NCBI RefSeq assembly: GCF_010389155.1
Contig: NC_057762.1
Location: 6,187,513 to 6,251,512 of the forward strand
From: Erigeron canadensis
Lineage: Eukaryota; Streptophyta; Magnoliopsida; Asterales; Asteraceae
Length of the DNA: 64,000 nt
Direction of reading: 5' to 3'
How positions within the stretch are numbered: position 1 is the stretch's first letter; each line of letters opens with the position of its first letter. Both the position numbers and the translations under genes were made by a program. The notes below the pieces were generated by a model. That model had not been told where the DNA came from, did no database searches, and saw only the letters and a list, made by a program, of their open reading frames with translations. This document shows, in pieces, positions 12,187 to 25,263 of the stretch.

Positions 12187-13297
12187 TGATATGTATCAAG
12201 TTGATTATTGAGATAGAAACAGAAGGAACATGAACAATTAACACAAATAAAGCCAGATAAAGCCACTTGTTAGAGACAAGACTGAGTTTGAGCCTCAACA
12301 ACTCCTAATGATAAAAGACAGTAAGCTAAAATAATAATAATCTCTAATGACGTAAAACACGGTGGCTACACGCAGTGGCGGTACCACATCGGGCCCAAAA
12401 ACGCTATTTTCCATGATTTATGGGCCTTTACTTAAGCTTTTCGGGTTTTTTTTTGTTTTGTTTTTTTATGTTATTACTTTCGGCTCACTAGTGTTTTAGG
12501 GCCCATTCGAAATTTACTTCTCTATTTATATCATTGTAAACCCTGGGAAATGGTCAAACTCTTAAATCAAAAAATTCATCTTTTTCCCTATACACATGTT
12601 TGTGTTTATTGTGAAAATTCTAAATTTCGGTATTCTTTTGAATTAACGAATTTTAGAAGAATTATTCCTGGCATTCTTAGGAATCAACAAGCTCAATTAT
12701 TTATCTTGTATTTCCGTCTGCATCACCTTGTTGTACCTCAACAGGCTCAATCAATAGGTTCAAGTTTATAGCCTAGTTGTAAATCTCAACTGAAACTATT
12801 GAGTGGCCAAATGAAATCACACAGTTGCTACTCGAAAACAATTGATCCAAGCATGTATTATCTCCAACCAAGCCTCACTAGATTCACGGTATTGCTGGAA
12901 AACAACGTCAACATCAACAATCGTCCTTGATCTGATTGTTTAACAAAACCACATGTTGCAAGATCGATGCTCTGATACCAATTGATATATATCAAGCTGA
13001 TTATTGAGATATAGACAGAACAAACATGAACAGTTAACACAAATAAAGCCAACTAAAGTCGGCTGATAGACAGGAATGAGTTTAAGCCTCAACAGCTCCT
13101 AATGATAAAAGACAATAAGCTAAAATAATAATAATCTCCAATGACCTAAAACACGGTTGTGACGATTCATTATTTAAATAAGACACAACCCTAACCCTAA
13201 CTAGAAGAACACTTAATTAACTAACAATAGTAAACACGTAATTAATGAAATAGGAGCTTAGTCTAGCCCAACCTTTGCCACATCTGGATTCGTATCA
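12187..13297 (-). mobile_element. Short non-autonomous LTR retrotransposon (TRIM/LARD-like), 1.1 kb
   Basis: Bounded by TGATATGTATC... and ...CGTATCA, with the 5-bp target duplication TGATC on both sides (12182-12186, 13298-13302). The right LTR (12983-13297, 315 bp) is the 5' LTR in minus orientation. The left LTR copy matches it for about 180 bp (12187-12366) and then breaks. A perfect tRNA-iMet primer site adjoins the right LTR. The interior has no gag or pol, so movement must have relied on another element. At the break, CAGTGGCGGTACC may mark another small insertion. Confidence 0.75.
12969..12980 (-). other. Primer-binding site, initiator tRNA-Met
   Basis: On the minus strand reads TGGTATCAGAGC, complementary to the 3' end of plant initiator tRNA-Met, two bases inside the LTR edge at 12983. 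It fixes the orientation of the short LTR element. Confidence 0.8.
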
Positions 13298-13302
13298 TGA
13301 TC

Positions 13303-15640
13303 TTGAAAGGGAAGTTATATCTTTTTCCTATCTCTTATGATGCATTTACACCTTTGTATCTATCAAAGAATTGTCTAATTGACTTCATCGTCTTATTCAA
13401 TGCGAAATATGTTTCAACTAGAAACCAACTATCAAATCTTTTTCAATCTGTGTGGATTTAAACTTCATAAATATCTATAAACTTTATTATTTTGGTACCA
13501 TATCTTAGTTGGATTTTTAAAGTGAATGAAGCTTGTATTATACTAAAAATGGTGAAGTAGTCTAAACACTTTGTTGTTTTAATTTGGTACCATATCTTAA
13601 CTGGTGTTATATCTAGCTCTTGGAAACAACTTAGTTCTACATTTCATTTGGAAACCCAAGCTCACTCAATGAGACTTTTTTGTCAACTACCTATTATGTA
13701 ACTTACATAAGATATTTTTATGTGTAGGCAGATAAATTTCAGATCAAGGTATTGCTTAAACTACACCAAACACTTACATTGAAAGGACAATGAGCCTAGT
13801 GGGGTGACCAGGTGAGAAATTGAAAATCTTGTTGTTTTAATCGATAATTTTTTTAAAGGTGTAGATCATTTGCTTACAACAGGGGATATAGTTTATGTTG
13901 GCTTCACTGGGGACTTTATTTGTGAAATATCTGAAAAAGTCATTCCCATATCTCGAATTCGAGATCTCCAGTATGTTAAATTCCCTTTCATGATTACACA
14001 ATATTAATTATATGTAACAACAAAAATAATTAAATTATATTGTTGTTGACTAGTAATAATCTATATTGGCCTTTGCTATAAAATAAAATGAAAATACAAT
14101 TTTCTTTGCTAGTTTATAGTCTATTTTATTATAGAGTTAATTTTATCCTCAAAATACCTCTTTCAATCTGTTTATGTCTAATTTTTATCCGATTTTTTTT
14201 CACCAAAACAACTCTTAGAAAATTTATGTAAGTGTAAAGTTGTGAGAGCTAATTATACCAATTTGTTGAAACTGTCAATCAACGCTACCACCCAATCGTC
14301 GTCGCCGTTAGCATTATACCACCGTATCGCGCGGTTACCTTTTAAACTTATAGTACATTATAAAATATTTGAGTAAAATCTTAAAATTTGAAATTTTAAG
14401 TTTATCTACTTCATGTTTATAGTCTAACTAGAGTGGTTCTCGCACATTGCAGCGGCGACAGTCTATAACGCTTTAGACACCGTAACGGTTTATAACATTC
14501 AGTTTACTTTCATGAGATGCATCAATGCAAGATCTAACCGTATATATCATTCTAAAAATAAGTCGCGTATTAGGTGGAAAAAATAATGAATTGCAAACGC
14601 TAGCCATGAAAAATAACTATTTACAATTGTAGGGGAGGAGACCAAGACAATTAAAAAATAAATAGTCAAAGATTAAAAGTTAATACGAATATACGAATGA
14701 CATAATTGGTTCGTAATTTCGCGAGTTATAAAAAGGTAATTATTGTTTAAACATTTTGGAATATAATCTATGACAATTAAGATGATTTTCTTATCCGTAA
14801 CAATACTTTCAGCAATAATTTTAGAGTTAATGAGAATTTTATAACAATAGGGGTTTTAGGTAATTGTGAGGTTTTTTTTATTAAGGGTAATTTCGGAATT
14901 TCAGAGATAAGATGTGTGAAGGTAGTTTAAATGTAAAGGATATATTAGGTAATTCAAAGGTAGATAGTTGAATGGGGAATGAGTAGTTTGTCTATATAGA
15001 AGTATAGATAAAATTTAACATTTAATGTGAAGTCAAGTAGTTAAAAAATTCAAATTAAGTAAAACAAAATTTTAATATATTACTATAAACTAAAAAATCG
15101 ACATAATAATAAATGTTTAAAAAGATTTAAACAAAAATTAACTTTAGAGCATAATTAATATCATTATATCTCTTTCCCTTGCACCATCATCGTGAACATC
15201 GGTCATCATTACCCTAACCTTTTAGTCGTGTGTTCTTGTCACATAACTTGAAACATATTCGGTTCCATGCATTACACGAACACACTTCAACTAATAATCT
15301 ATACTGCCTTGCTATAAACGGAAAGTAAAATACACGTATTTTAGCAAATATTAATCTTTATATATTGTCTTACTATATAGATGTTTATATACAAACTTAT
15401 TACTATTTTCTTTCACACTACAAAACAGAGTGCATTATATTGTTATTATGTTATATTGTTGTCTGAAATTCATAATATGTTGAATAAACAAAGAAACTAT
15501 CAATGCCGTTGCATTACTTAGCTATTCTTTATTTGATGCAAGTACAATATTTTCCTACTAAAAAAAAGAAAAATAAAAAATAAATACAAGTTATTTATTG
15601 CAGTATTATACAAAAAGCTGGATCCAGCTGCAATCACGAA
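13303..15640. other. Degenerate repeat copies and AT-rich DNA with Helitron-like termini
   Basis: 13.4-13.98 kb repeats motifs of the 8.4-8.9 kb segment. At 14320-14340 and 14428-14465 lie sequences like Helitron 3' ends: a small CG hairpin around GTATCGCGCGG, and a reversed CTAG followed by GTGGTTCTCGCACATTGCAGCGG. No coding exon is convincing. Confidence 0.35.
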
Positions 15641-15699
15641 ATGAAGTTATGAACCAATCAAAGCATGTTATTAGTCAAAACACAGATCATAATCCAACG

Positions 15700-15890
15700 G
15701 ATATCATTAGTCACATTCCACTCAATCAACGGTAGAAACACTCACCCAACAAACACAAATTCCTCAGACCTCTGAGAGTCACTCTATAATAGATAGACCA
15801 GCATATCCCTCATTTCATACATAAAACGATAGCTGGCTTTCTTAGGGTTTCAGTCTTAACCCTCAAAGTTTCTTATCAAGGTAATACATT
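15700..15890 (+). promoter_or_regulatory. Promoter and leader of the MBD9-like copy
   Basis: AATCAACGGTAGAAACACTC and CACAAACACAAA match the 6.2-kb copy. CTCTATAATAGATAG may serve as TATA, followed by TTAGGGTTT and TTAACCCTC elements and a leader ending ATCAAG before GTAATAC (about 15883). Coding begins after the next acceptors. Confidence 0.45.
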
Positions 15891-15978
15891 TCTCTGATTT
15901 TCTTTTTTCTATGTTTCTTGCATTATATATCTGTTGTGTTTCTCTCTCTTTTGTAAATAAATTCTAAATCTTGTTATT

Positions 15979-16920
15979 TTGATTATAGTTACCAATATAA
16001 GCTGTCTAAATTGGACCCGAAACGATGTAAACATGTTGCCGTGTGACTCGAAAAGATGCAGTCTAGAGTACCATGTAGATTGCCTGAATCCGCGGATTTT
16101 TAAAATTCTCAAAGGTTACATGCATTCTCCTACTTGTGCTCTTTTTAAGCAGCTAGTCCATCGATAATGAGCAACTCATCTTTTTAATTTTGTTGTATCA
16201 GGAAATTTTCTTACTCAGGTCGTCTTTGATATCGATGAATCATTGAGGACAGAAGTGGCTAAGAAATATTTGGATAATGACTCTTTTGGAAGATTGTACT
16301 GGGGATTTCCATCTTTAGTTGATGACATGGAGGGTTTGCCTCAAAGTCGTGGTTAAGCAACCTATATTACGGCAGATAGTATATGTTGTCATGTGCAGAA
16401 GAAATTAGTAGCCTTGTGAATTATCTCAACACAAGTGATCATGTGGTGGTACACTTGAGAGATTCTATTTTAGATTGGCAAAGTCTAAGTTCTTCATTAG
16501 CGCGCAAACAAACAACACATACTTCAGTTGAGACGCACATGGCTAATTCCACAGACTTGAATAAATCTTCCAAGAAACCTGACAGGAATGCCTGTCCTGT
16601 ATTAAGGAAATTGAAGATCAAGTTGTTGAGTATGGAAGATGCACTAACCGATGGAGCAAGAAGACCATACAGGGCAAGTTATGGTGTGCATCTGTTAAAT
16701 CTGCAAATATAATTATTCATATTAAATATATTACATGGTGTAAGAATGTTATCGACTTAAATAGGATAATGTCATCACGTGGTTGCTGAGGATACGGTAA
16801 TCAAACTGCTTTAGAAAATATGGACGTTGTTTGCTATGAAGGTGATGCCTATTGTTACCATTGTGGTCCAAATCAACACCTATCATCTATGGCCAGGCCT
16901 CGCTGTTAAAAATCTGAAGG
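15979..16920 (+). pseudogene. MBD9-like chromatin protein, degenerate exons
   Basis: Three pieces recall plant MBD9 (methyl-CpG-binding, bromodomain and PHD protein of chromatin). Around 16030-16095 a PHD-finger segment has Cys-Asp-Ser, then Tyr-His-Val-Asp-Cys-Leu-Asn-Pro. Around 16215-16355 is a segment with GRLYWGFPS. At 16383-16712 a 109-residue frame has ISSLVNYL, a following LRDSILDW, then LKIKLLSMEDAL as in the family's C-terminal half. Around 16810-16900 a Cys-rich piece (CYEGDAYCYHCG) follows. The family protein exceeds 2000 residues, so most is missing. Stops between pieces and a broken C-terminus mark a pseudogene or relic. The family assignment is from remembered motifs, not a search. 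Confidence 0.55.
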
Positions 16921-17269
16921 TTGTAGTTCAATCTATTTAATTGTGTTAACATCAGCAAATGTCTATTCAATATCATTTACGTTGCAAAATACCTTCCAAT
17001 TGTCACCTAGAAATGCAATTGCAATTCCTTTCTTGTTGTTTCGTGTGAAAAGGTAGAACACCTCAACCTCGTAGTTTGCGTAGGCATGTGTATCCTGGCA
17101 AGTGCTAATTGTGGTATAGTTATATAAATGTGAACCTCGTATTACATTTTTTGTAAACTAAAGATTTTTACTTGTAATTGTATTGCAATTGTTTGGTACA
17201 CATATTCGTGTTTTTTTAAAGATGTTTTTTACATCCTGTCTGTTTTCATATCATGCTGTTGCAAATATT

Positions 17270-17530
17270 TTTTTAGACGCAAAGGGACCAATTGTATGCA
17301 AACATATTGGTAAATGGTACTAACTTCTTTAATTTGTTGCCGATTTAATTTAACGTGACTAATAAGTAGTTCAATTATACGCCCTTTGGGATCCATAGTC
17401 ACTCTCTGCATTTCTGTCAGAGTTGCACACACATGTGCTGGTCATGGTAAGATATCAGAGTCACGTTTCTAACTCTTATAGGGCGAACTTGAATGTGGTA
17501 TCTTGAATATTGTTTTATCCCCTGCTTTTG
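17270..17530 (+). repeat. Degenerate exon-like block, copy C
   Basis: Same order as copies A and B: GGGACCAATTGTATGC, TAAATGGTACTAAC, GTTGCCGATT, then the exon end before ATGGTAAGATATCAGAGTCAC. An in-frame stop lies where copy B reads Arg, so this copy is broken. Confidence 0.5.
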
Positions 17531-18394
17531 ACTCTTTATTTTTTTGGGAATTCATGTTAAGGCTATTCAAAAGCCACATGATTCTATGAAGCTAACAGTT
17601 GCGAGATAGGTTTCCACTTTGACTGATGCAATGCAGCAGAGTCACCAATAAGAATATTTGATGTCAGTTTAACGTAGAACGTTTTTATAAGTTTCTTCGT
17701 TATTTGTTTTGTTTTATTGTTGTTCTGTGCATGGTAAGATGATAGGAAGTAATATCTTTTACGTATATTAAATATATTTTGGGTAAGAATCCTAACAGTG
17801 AGATAGGCACCCTATCCAATTATAGAAAAAGAGAGGTTAAATGCTTGCACTTGTATCGATTGAACTATCTATCAACATATTTTTGTTCACTATTCTTGGA
17901 TGCTTAGTGATAAATGCAACGTAAATTTAGTACATGGTGGTTTTTTACACTTTTGTTGTCTGAAGGGAAAGTTGATGCGTGATTTATTGGGCTTCATATA
18001 AAGTTCTTCATCTATAGTAGCCAGGATCATTTTTGTAACGGCTGTGTTATTAGGAATTTATAACTGTAATTGGTCTTTTGTAACAGCAACCCATCTTGAA
18101 TTGTGCAGTATTTTAAGTCCATTGAACGCCATCTGGTTGCAGTAGTAAATAATTGGTATTTGTTTGCTTTATTAAATCTTGTAGAACATTATAATTAGAT
18201 TGGAATACTGGATCAGTAGTTGGACATGTTAAAACCATATACCATTTTCCCAATCCCAAGCTGGACTAGTGTTAAAATGCGTTTTCTTGTACTGCTGATA
18301 ACAATTTTTTTTTTTTAATTTTTTTTGAAGATAAGTTGCTCACTGGATAACTGAAGAGACTGCAAAATATAAGGTTAATTTCTCATGCGGTAGG

Positions 18395-19480
18395 AAACCT
18401 TGTTACTCCATTTGGGATTCACCATCACTCTTCGCGTTCCAGTCAGAACACATATTTGCTGGTCCTGGTAAGTTATTGTAGTCACGATTCTAATTCTAAT
18501 AGTACGAACTTGAATGGTAGTTTCTTAACCTGTTTTTGACCCTTTATATCTCTGGTGATTCATGATGGAATTCATAACAGAAAGTTTTAGTCGGCTTGAA
18601 GTGGTTTGGAGACATATAATGGCTTTACTTGCTAAGGAAAGAATGCTTGGTTCATGAATGATTGCTGTCCAAAATAATAGTGAAATCTTCCACTGTCAGC
18701 ACATGGTAAGATAATCTAAAAATCTAATTGCTTGAAAATCTCATATATTCGTAATTTAGCCCAAGTACAATTTCTGTTAGAAGAATCTATGCTACAGTAA
18801 TAAGGATTAGTTTGCTATCTTGACGAAGATATAGACTTCTATAGATCTAAATACATGACAATTTAATCTAAATTAAAACTCAATGTTACAACATATTCCA
18901 TGGCTCGTCAACCCATTTACTCCAATCTGATAGGGACCCGTATGTATATTTTCATGTAAAATTGTCTGATGAACATTCTCTGTTTTCACTTGAACAACAC
19001 ACCAAGATATGCATTGTCTGATGAACATGCTCGGTTAGGTTTATATCAAACCAACAGTGGATACTTGACAGAAGGCATCCCCTTCAACCAACTTACTGTT
19101 TCTAAACTGTTAAAGGCATCATGTAGTATGGTCGCATTTAGACACATTTTCTGTACCCATTGTGTCGAGTTATCTCATGGTTATTTCTTTTGCCAAATTA
19201 AAGGTTGTTAACTTTTAATTTGACTTCCACTTTAGAGTTTAAATCATGTGATCTGTGTACGTGTATGGAATTAATTGGTTGATGTGCATTTTATTTCTTC
19301 AAATACTTAGGTGGAAAATTGGCATATGAGGTAAAGGGCCAAAGTGGGTGATAATGTTGTACTTGAGAAAAAGATAATAGGTAGGGTCAGGTGGAAGACA
19401 CGAAATGAGTTGAACTCGATCCATGACTTGATATCTAAACGAAAGGGAAATTATATCTTTATTCCGTCTCTTATGATACA
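18395..19480 (+). pseudogene. Degenerate block, copy D plus downstream partner of 11.1-12.0 kb
   Basis: 18395-18545 repeats the exon end (Trp-Asp-Ser-Pro-Ser-Leu-Phe) before a GTAAGT donor. 18580-18840 repeats 11120-11370. An open stretch at 18969-19211 includes EHARLGLYQTNSGYLTEG, which also has a broken counterpart near 11.45 kb. No family recognised. It follows the MBD9-like remnants and may belong to the same or a neighbouring ancestral gene. Confidence 0.4.
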
Positions 19481-20416
19481 TTTACACTTGTATCTATCAA
19501 TGAACGGTCTGATTGACTTCATAATCTTACTGGATGCCATGGTCACTGAGTTTTCAATGATATATAAATTCTTAATTTATTTCTTCCCATCTTATTTAGA
19601 TTGTGCAGATTTCACTAGAGAAACATTTACGATCTTTGTTATTTGGGCACTTATCTTTCATATATGTAGGTTATGTACGTGGAAGATATGCGATTAATTG
19701 GATTATTGAATGCTCTGGTAACTCAGTTTTTAATGATAACTCGGGTCTTAATTTATTACTTAATTGGCAGGTGGTTATGTGAAGTATATGTTTTAACCAG
19801 AAAACAACTTTCACATCCTATGTACATTGTGTGGATTTGAACTACAGAAATATTTATGATCTTTGTTGTTTGGGTACCAAATCATAGTTGAATTTTTGAA
19901 CCGAATGAAGCATGTATAATTCTAAAAGAGGTAAATAGTTGTTTCTCTAACGTTGATTTATCCCAGAACATTTGGTATGACTGGAAACAAGATTTGTACA
20001 CGAGCTAATGTTGTATGTTGCCTATAGATCGTGATGAAGTCATTTTCATACTACAACAGATAGTCCATTATTTTGCATGCTTCTTGAGTCACATCCCGAT
20101 AAATAGTTCGAAACATGGACATAAGTCGTGTAGTTTCTCTGTTCAGAAGCACTAAATAATTGGGGAAAATCCTCCGCTTGCAAAATTCAAACCCGTGATG
20201 TAAACACATTTAGGGGCTTTATCTCACTTCCTGATGATCCTGAGCTAAAGGTCTGGGACATATAATAAAATGATTTTTGTTGAGCAAAATAAATATATTT
20301 TGGCCTTGCTAGGAAATGAAAAGAAATTATAATGTTTAGGGTATTTTCATTAGTCTATATTGACTTTTCTAAAAACAGAGAATAAAATTTTTAGGTTAAT
20401 GATAATTATCTATATT

Positions 20417-20753
20417 TTTTTTTGAATGACAACTATATTATACAATAATAGCAGCCACTAGCAAAGAACTAGTGAACATGAATTAGAACAATCAATCACA
20501 AAAATCTAGATAAGTAACATACAATTATACCTAGATTATTCACAAACACTTAAACTGCTAGGATTACAAAAAGGTTAAAAAAAACTTGTGCTAATTACAG
20601 TGACCCGAGACACTAAAAAAACCTCATCAATGAAGGCCGAGCTACCGGTTTTCACTTCGTGATGTTTTTGGTTCAATCCCATACAAGCTTCGGGGGACAC
20701 TATCATGAGACAAAAACCAATACACTACCACTTCCCCAAAGACAAAAACCAAT
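20417..20753 (-). mobile_element. Truncated non-LTR retroelement (LINE/SINE) on the minus strand
   Basis: Flanked by a perfect 15-bp direct repeat, ATAATTATCTATATT, at 20402-20416 and 20754-20768. A poly(T) run at the left edge is the poly(A) tail of a minus-strand insert. Length is about 340 bp. This is the signature of target-primed reverse transcription. No coding frame; most likely a 5'-truncated LINE 3' region. Confidence 0.75.
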
Positions 20754-20769
20754 ATAATTATCTATATTG

Positions 20770-21262
20770 CCTTACATAAAATAAAACACAATTCAGAAAT
20801 ACTACATAATTAATGGTATTTTTGGTTCAATACATGGGTTGGCTACGGATTTTGTAAGAGAGGAAAGAAGCTCATTTGGATTTGTTTTTTCCTTATATTT
20901 TGCCTGGCTATATGTATTAAAAATAGTTGGATCCAGCTGCAATGACAAAATTAAACAAATCAATACATATAATTAGTAACGAGCATGATACTTGCACAAT
21001 GTGGCAGCAATGAAAATGACAGTGATGTGGTGGCATCGATGGATGGTGGTAGTGCTGTTGAAGATAACACAACCAATAGCGGCGACGAGGAGTGATTCTA
21101 GGGTGATGGAAGTGGTAGTGGACTCAACACTGGATTGAGTAGGTGGTGTTGTGGGGGTGGATGGAGTTTTCATCGGGATATGTAATGTGGTGAAGCCACA
21201 GTGTCTTTTGGTGGTGGATGATGGTGGTTGATGGTGAGGTTCTGTGGTGGTGATTGGTGGTT
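20770..21262. other. GGTGGTGATG-rich low-complexity stretch
   Basis: From about 21000 the plus strand is rich in GTGGTGG and GATGGTGG runs; the minus strand reads Pro/Thr/Ser/His-rich in more than one frame (20973-21302 region). Low complexity rather than clear coding. It is the target of the solo LTR that follows. Confidence 0.4.
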
Positions 21263-21267
21263 TGTTG

Positions 21268-24200
21268 TGTAACACCCGCCAATTTAAAAACCTGGATTTC
21301 AAAAACTTTTGCCAAACGGCGCGCGTTTAAAACGTAGCGGAAATAGGATCACTTAAAAACTGTCCCAACCGAAATGGTTGGTACCTTTCATAAACGGTGT
21401 TACTAATAGCATCATCAAAATAATGTAAATGAAATCCAAGTCATGACACCAACATTATTACATGCACGTATCATAAACGTAGGTAATCTAGCCGAAACAT
21501 AGGCTATGGGAAATCTGAGCATTCAACAATTTATTTTAGTCTTCTTTATTGCATCTACCCATCTCACCAAGCTAATCCTTTCTTAGCTCAAACCTGCTTA
21601 TCCTGAAGGACACAACATTTTCATAAAAGCAAGTGTTAGCTAATAAAATTAGCTAAGTAAGCTACACACATTTTGGTTAAACGTTCTTCATTTTACTTTC
21701 TTAAAATTTCGTCATATTTTACTTATCAAAACTGATGGTCCACGAATGCATAACTTGTATTATAATTAACTAGGCAGTAAGTAAAGAACAGAAAGTAAAT
21801 AACAAGAACAATAACAAATTCAAATGCAAAAGATCTAAGCAAGTCTAATCATATGTATCATTGATTGAACGATGAATACATGGTCGATATTACAACTTGA
21901 CTTACTAGAATACAAATGAACAAGGTAATTGCTAAGTCTAGACACACTAAAAACTTGAACAATTACAAGACAAGTGACACACACTTTTTATGGTGACAAA
22001 CACAAAGTAAGTGTTGCAGCTGTGTTGCCTTTTATAAAGGAGAATTAGGGCAACACAACCTTCCTTTGATAGTGACTAGATGGTGGTTGTCGACGATCCA
22101 TTGGCTCAAAGTACTTGCATGCAGGAGCCTTTGTCTTCTTTACCAAATTGGGTATGAAAGAAAAAACCCTTGTTTTGGTCCCAACTGTACCTTTGCCATA
22201 CAAGGCAAATTACAGTTACGAGAGCCACCATGTGACTCTTGTCTTCATCTGGTTTGAAATCTTCCCGCCTTGACCAACAAATTGGGCAGCATACAACCCG
22301 CTGAAGAGAGTCACTGGACTCGCTGACGACACACGTCAGTGAGCAAGTCTTGTCAGCGAATCCAAGACTCAATAATCTCCTCCTATTCGCTAAGAAGACT
22401 TGCTGAGTAGATAAGACTTAGAAAAGAATGAAGTATGGTAGAAAGATGCCTTTTATATCATGAAAGAACATTACAAACTAATACTATTACAAAGACATCT
22501 ACAGATTTGCTGCTTCAATCTCCCAAGCATCCTCTTGCTTGGCAATCCTCAGCACTGGATCTTCTCTTCTGTGAGGCTTCATCAGCTCTTCATCGATCTT
22601 GCTGATTATCATTCTGGCACTTGCCATCTTTACAAATCTTCTTCTGATGCTGATAAGAAAACCCGTAGAGGCTTTTTCAATCTCTACCAGTCTGAAGAAG
22701 ACTTGATCATTCTGAAAATTTTGGAAGAATATGCCAGCAGGGGACTCCAATACTCTCCCTTCTTCAAATACACTTCTGGGAGGCAATATGAGATTTAAAG
22801 CAGCATCACCAGAGATTAGAGGAAGGTCAACAAACAAGGGTTGATAGATTTCCTTCCTCTTTCTTATAACCCTCTGGCCTGCTGATGAGGTGACAGCTGC
22901 AGGAGTACCAAATATTTGCCTCAGCATAGGCAAGTCAACCTTGAACTTTGTCTCGTACCCCCAGGCCTTCTCAAAATATTCCTTCAACATCTTTTAAAGA
23001 TGGTCATAACTAGCAGCCTTCTTATCTTTTATCAGCATATAGACTTCAAACCATTTTGAGGCACCAAGAGTGGTTGGTTTAACTCCTTCATATTTGACTG
23101 GCTTGTTAGCACAATCCCTTAAGATCTCCAGGTTGGTCTTGAGACCCATTTCAGCTTTGAAGGCCTCAGCACCAATTATTCTTTGAGGCCTTTTCCTATC
23201 CTCCATATACTTCAACCACTTAGCCTTTTCATCTTCGAACTTGGCTTTCTTTTCGCTGAGCTGCTTCTCTACTTCAGCATGTTTTTGTCTATAGAGAGCT
23301 ATAGCACCACCAGTGGTTAAAATCAATCTTTGTGCTCCATCTAGCTAATCCTTTTCAAGGAGAGGCTGCTTGATGTACTCAAGATTTTTCCTTTCATTTT
23401 CTTGATTTTCTTTGATTCTGTCCAGCTCCTTGATAGCTTCTTCTTAAGTCTTTCCCTCAGCAGTCAAGGCTAGTATATCTATCATTTCATGCATGTGACC
23501 TGCTGGGGATTGGATCGATGGATAGCACGGGTTAAGCTTAACACCTCCCACATCAATCTCACGTATTTAGCTATAGCATTTCCCACGTATTTATATCTTT
23601 GTTACTTTTACGCAATAACACTAAGGCTAGAACGATTTCCCACATTCCACACTTTGCTTTAACATTAGGTATATTCATTACCTAACTAATCCCACATCTA
23701 CTTTAACGTTTTATCCCACTAATGTGCACAACTCATAGCAATTCCCACGTGTATCTATTGAACTAGACATATCATACTTAAGTCCCACATATAAGCAATC
23801 ACATATCAACATCAAGGCATATCAACGACATTTTCAACAACACATATCTTAAACATATCATAGCAACGTCATTATAAGCATCATATTTCATATGCACATA
23901 GTTACTTCTACTTTAAACATCATCATAATCAACATAAATCATTTCAACATGCATACATTCCCACATAACCTCCCGCATAACCCGGAAAACCCAACACATA
24001 TAAGATAATCAGATTAAGAGGTTAATTATAGAAAACTACTTTTGTTGTGCCTCAAGCGTGAAAAAAGTCATGTATCTTACCTCGTAGAAGCGCACAAGAC
24101 AATGATTACAAATGTTACCGAGCCTTGCAAATATTCTCGACTACCTATAACAAGTATAGAATCAATAATCTACCATAAACGAAACCCAATTAACACTTAG

Positions 24201-25263
24201 AACCTACATATGTCATATGGACACTTATATGTCTCTTAACACTTATTTTAAACCTTAATAGTTTGGAAAGACACTTTATGAGTCTCATGAATCATCCATG
24301 AGTCGCATATTTGCAAACAGTAGCAAGCATAAATCGTCCATGATCAGTTTATGAGTCTCACACCGTTTTATGAGTCTCATATTTACAAAAAGAACAGCAT
24401 AAATCAAACTTATTGATCAGTTCATGAGTCTCAGACCCTTTTATGAGTCTCATATTAGAAAACAGTGGGAAAACATAATCGACAATTATCAGCTTATGAG
24501 TCTCATCCCCTTGTATGAGTCTCATATACTGTAGCTTCGAACAAAACTTCGTTTTTACAAACCCTTTTACGACTTTAACACCTATTAATGACCTGGAGAC
24601 TTATAATTAACATCTTTTATGGTAGAATTGATGACTTTAATTCATCAATTGATCCCTTAATCAAACACAAACATTACCTACTCAATTTGATGACCCGAAT
24701 GACCCGAAATCGATAACGAATTGCAATTATCCCATCCCAAACCCTAAGACCATAAACAAGATCAATATAATTGACTCATATGATCACAAATCAAAGGGAA
24801 ATCATCTATATTACCTGTATATAATCACAAGCATGAAAGATCTTGATCAAACTTCAATCAAACATAAAGAAACGTAGGGTTTTGGATGGAGAATTGATTT
24901 GAGAAGGAAGAAGGGGCGGCTTAGGGTTTATTTCTCACGTAAAATCTGAAGAATGATAATTAAGGGAACCTAATTATCATATAACCCCTGGCCATAACCT
25001 CCTTAGTTCCATCTTAAGTCCTTCAACTCTATAAACGTTACATCTAAGGCTTTTCTTTCTATCGTGAATACTTTATAACTTACCAACACTTGACTTTCAT
25101 AACTTTACTTTTAATTACTCTCATTTAGCCTACTTTAATAATAACATATTAAATACATAAGCATTTAATCACATAATCCAATTAAGGCACATAACTTGCC
25201 GGAACCTATTGTTAACTAACTGTCAAGTCAACAAGTCAAATATGAAAAGTTTGGGATGTTACA
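21268..25263 (+). mobile_element. Ty3/gypsy solo LTR with a nested copia fragment
   Basis: Starts TGTAACACCCGCC and ends GGGATGTTACA, with target duplication TGTTG on both sides (21263-21267, 25264-25268). The TGTAACACCC..GTTACA ends suit Tekay/Del-like chromoviral LTRs. No internal domain of that element is present, so it is a solo LTR left by LTR-LTR recombination. A foreign copia-like fragment (about 22.45-23.51 kb) lies inside. Near 24276-24525 the unit TATGAGTCTCA recurs about eight times. Confidence 0.75.
22450..23512 (-). pseudogene. Fragment of a retrotransposon polyprotein (SIRE-like copia suspected)
   Basis: Two adjoining minus-strand frames, 22994-23326 then 22499-22990, read as one Lys/Glu-rich protein: a coiled-coil-like stretch (EKQLSEKKAKFEDEKAKW), then GASKWFEVYMLIKDKKAASYDHL, then a second frame starting MLKEYFEKAWGYETKF. 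The frame extends upstream to about 23.5 kb with two internal stops. I associate this type of sequence with the extra region of SIRE/Maximus-type copia polyproteins in Asteraceae, from memory only. No RT or integrase motif is in the fragment. Confidence 0.45.

Noticed and set aside
13189..13202. Telomere-like ACCCTAACCCTAAC
   Set aside because: Only about two units, within the LTR of the short element; no array.
20973..21302. Pro/Thr-rich minus-strand frame of 109 residues
   Set aside because: Low-complexity GGTGGT DNA open in several frames, and its start crosses the solo LTR border.
22066..22372. Overlapping plus and minus frames of 60-90 residues in the solo LTR
   Set aside because: No domain; consistent with chance openness in LTR DNA next to a nested fragment.
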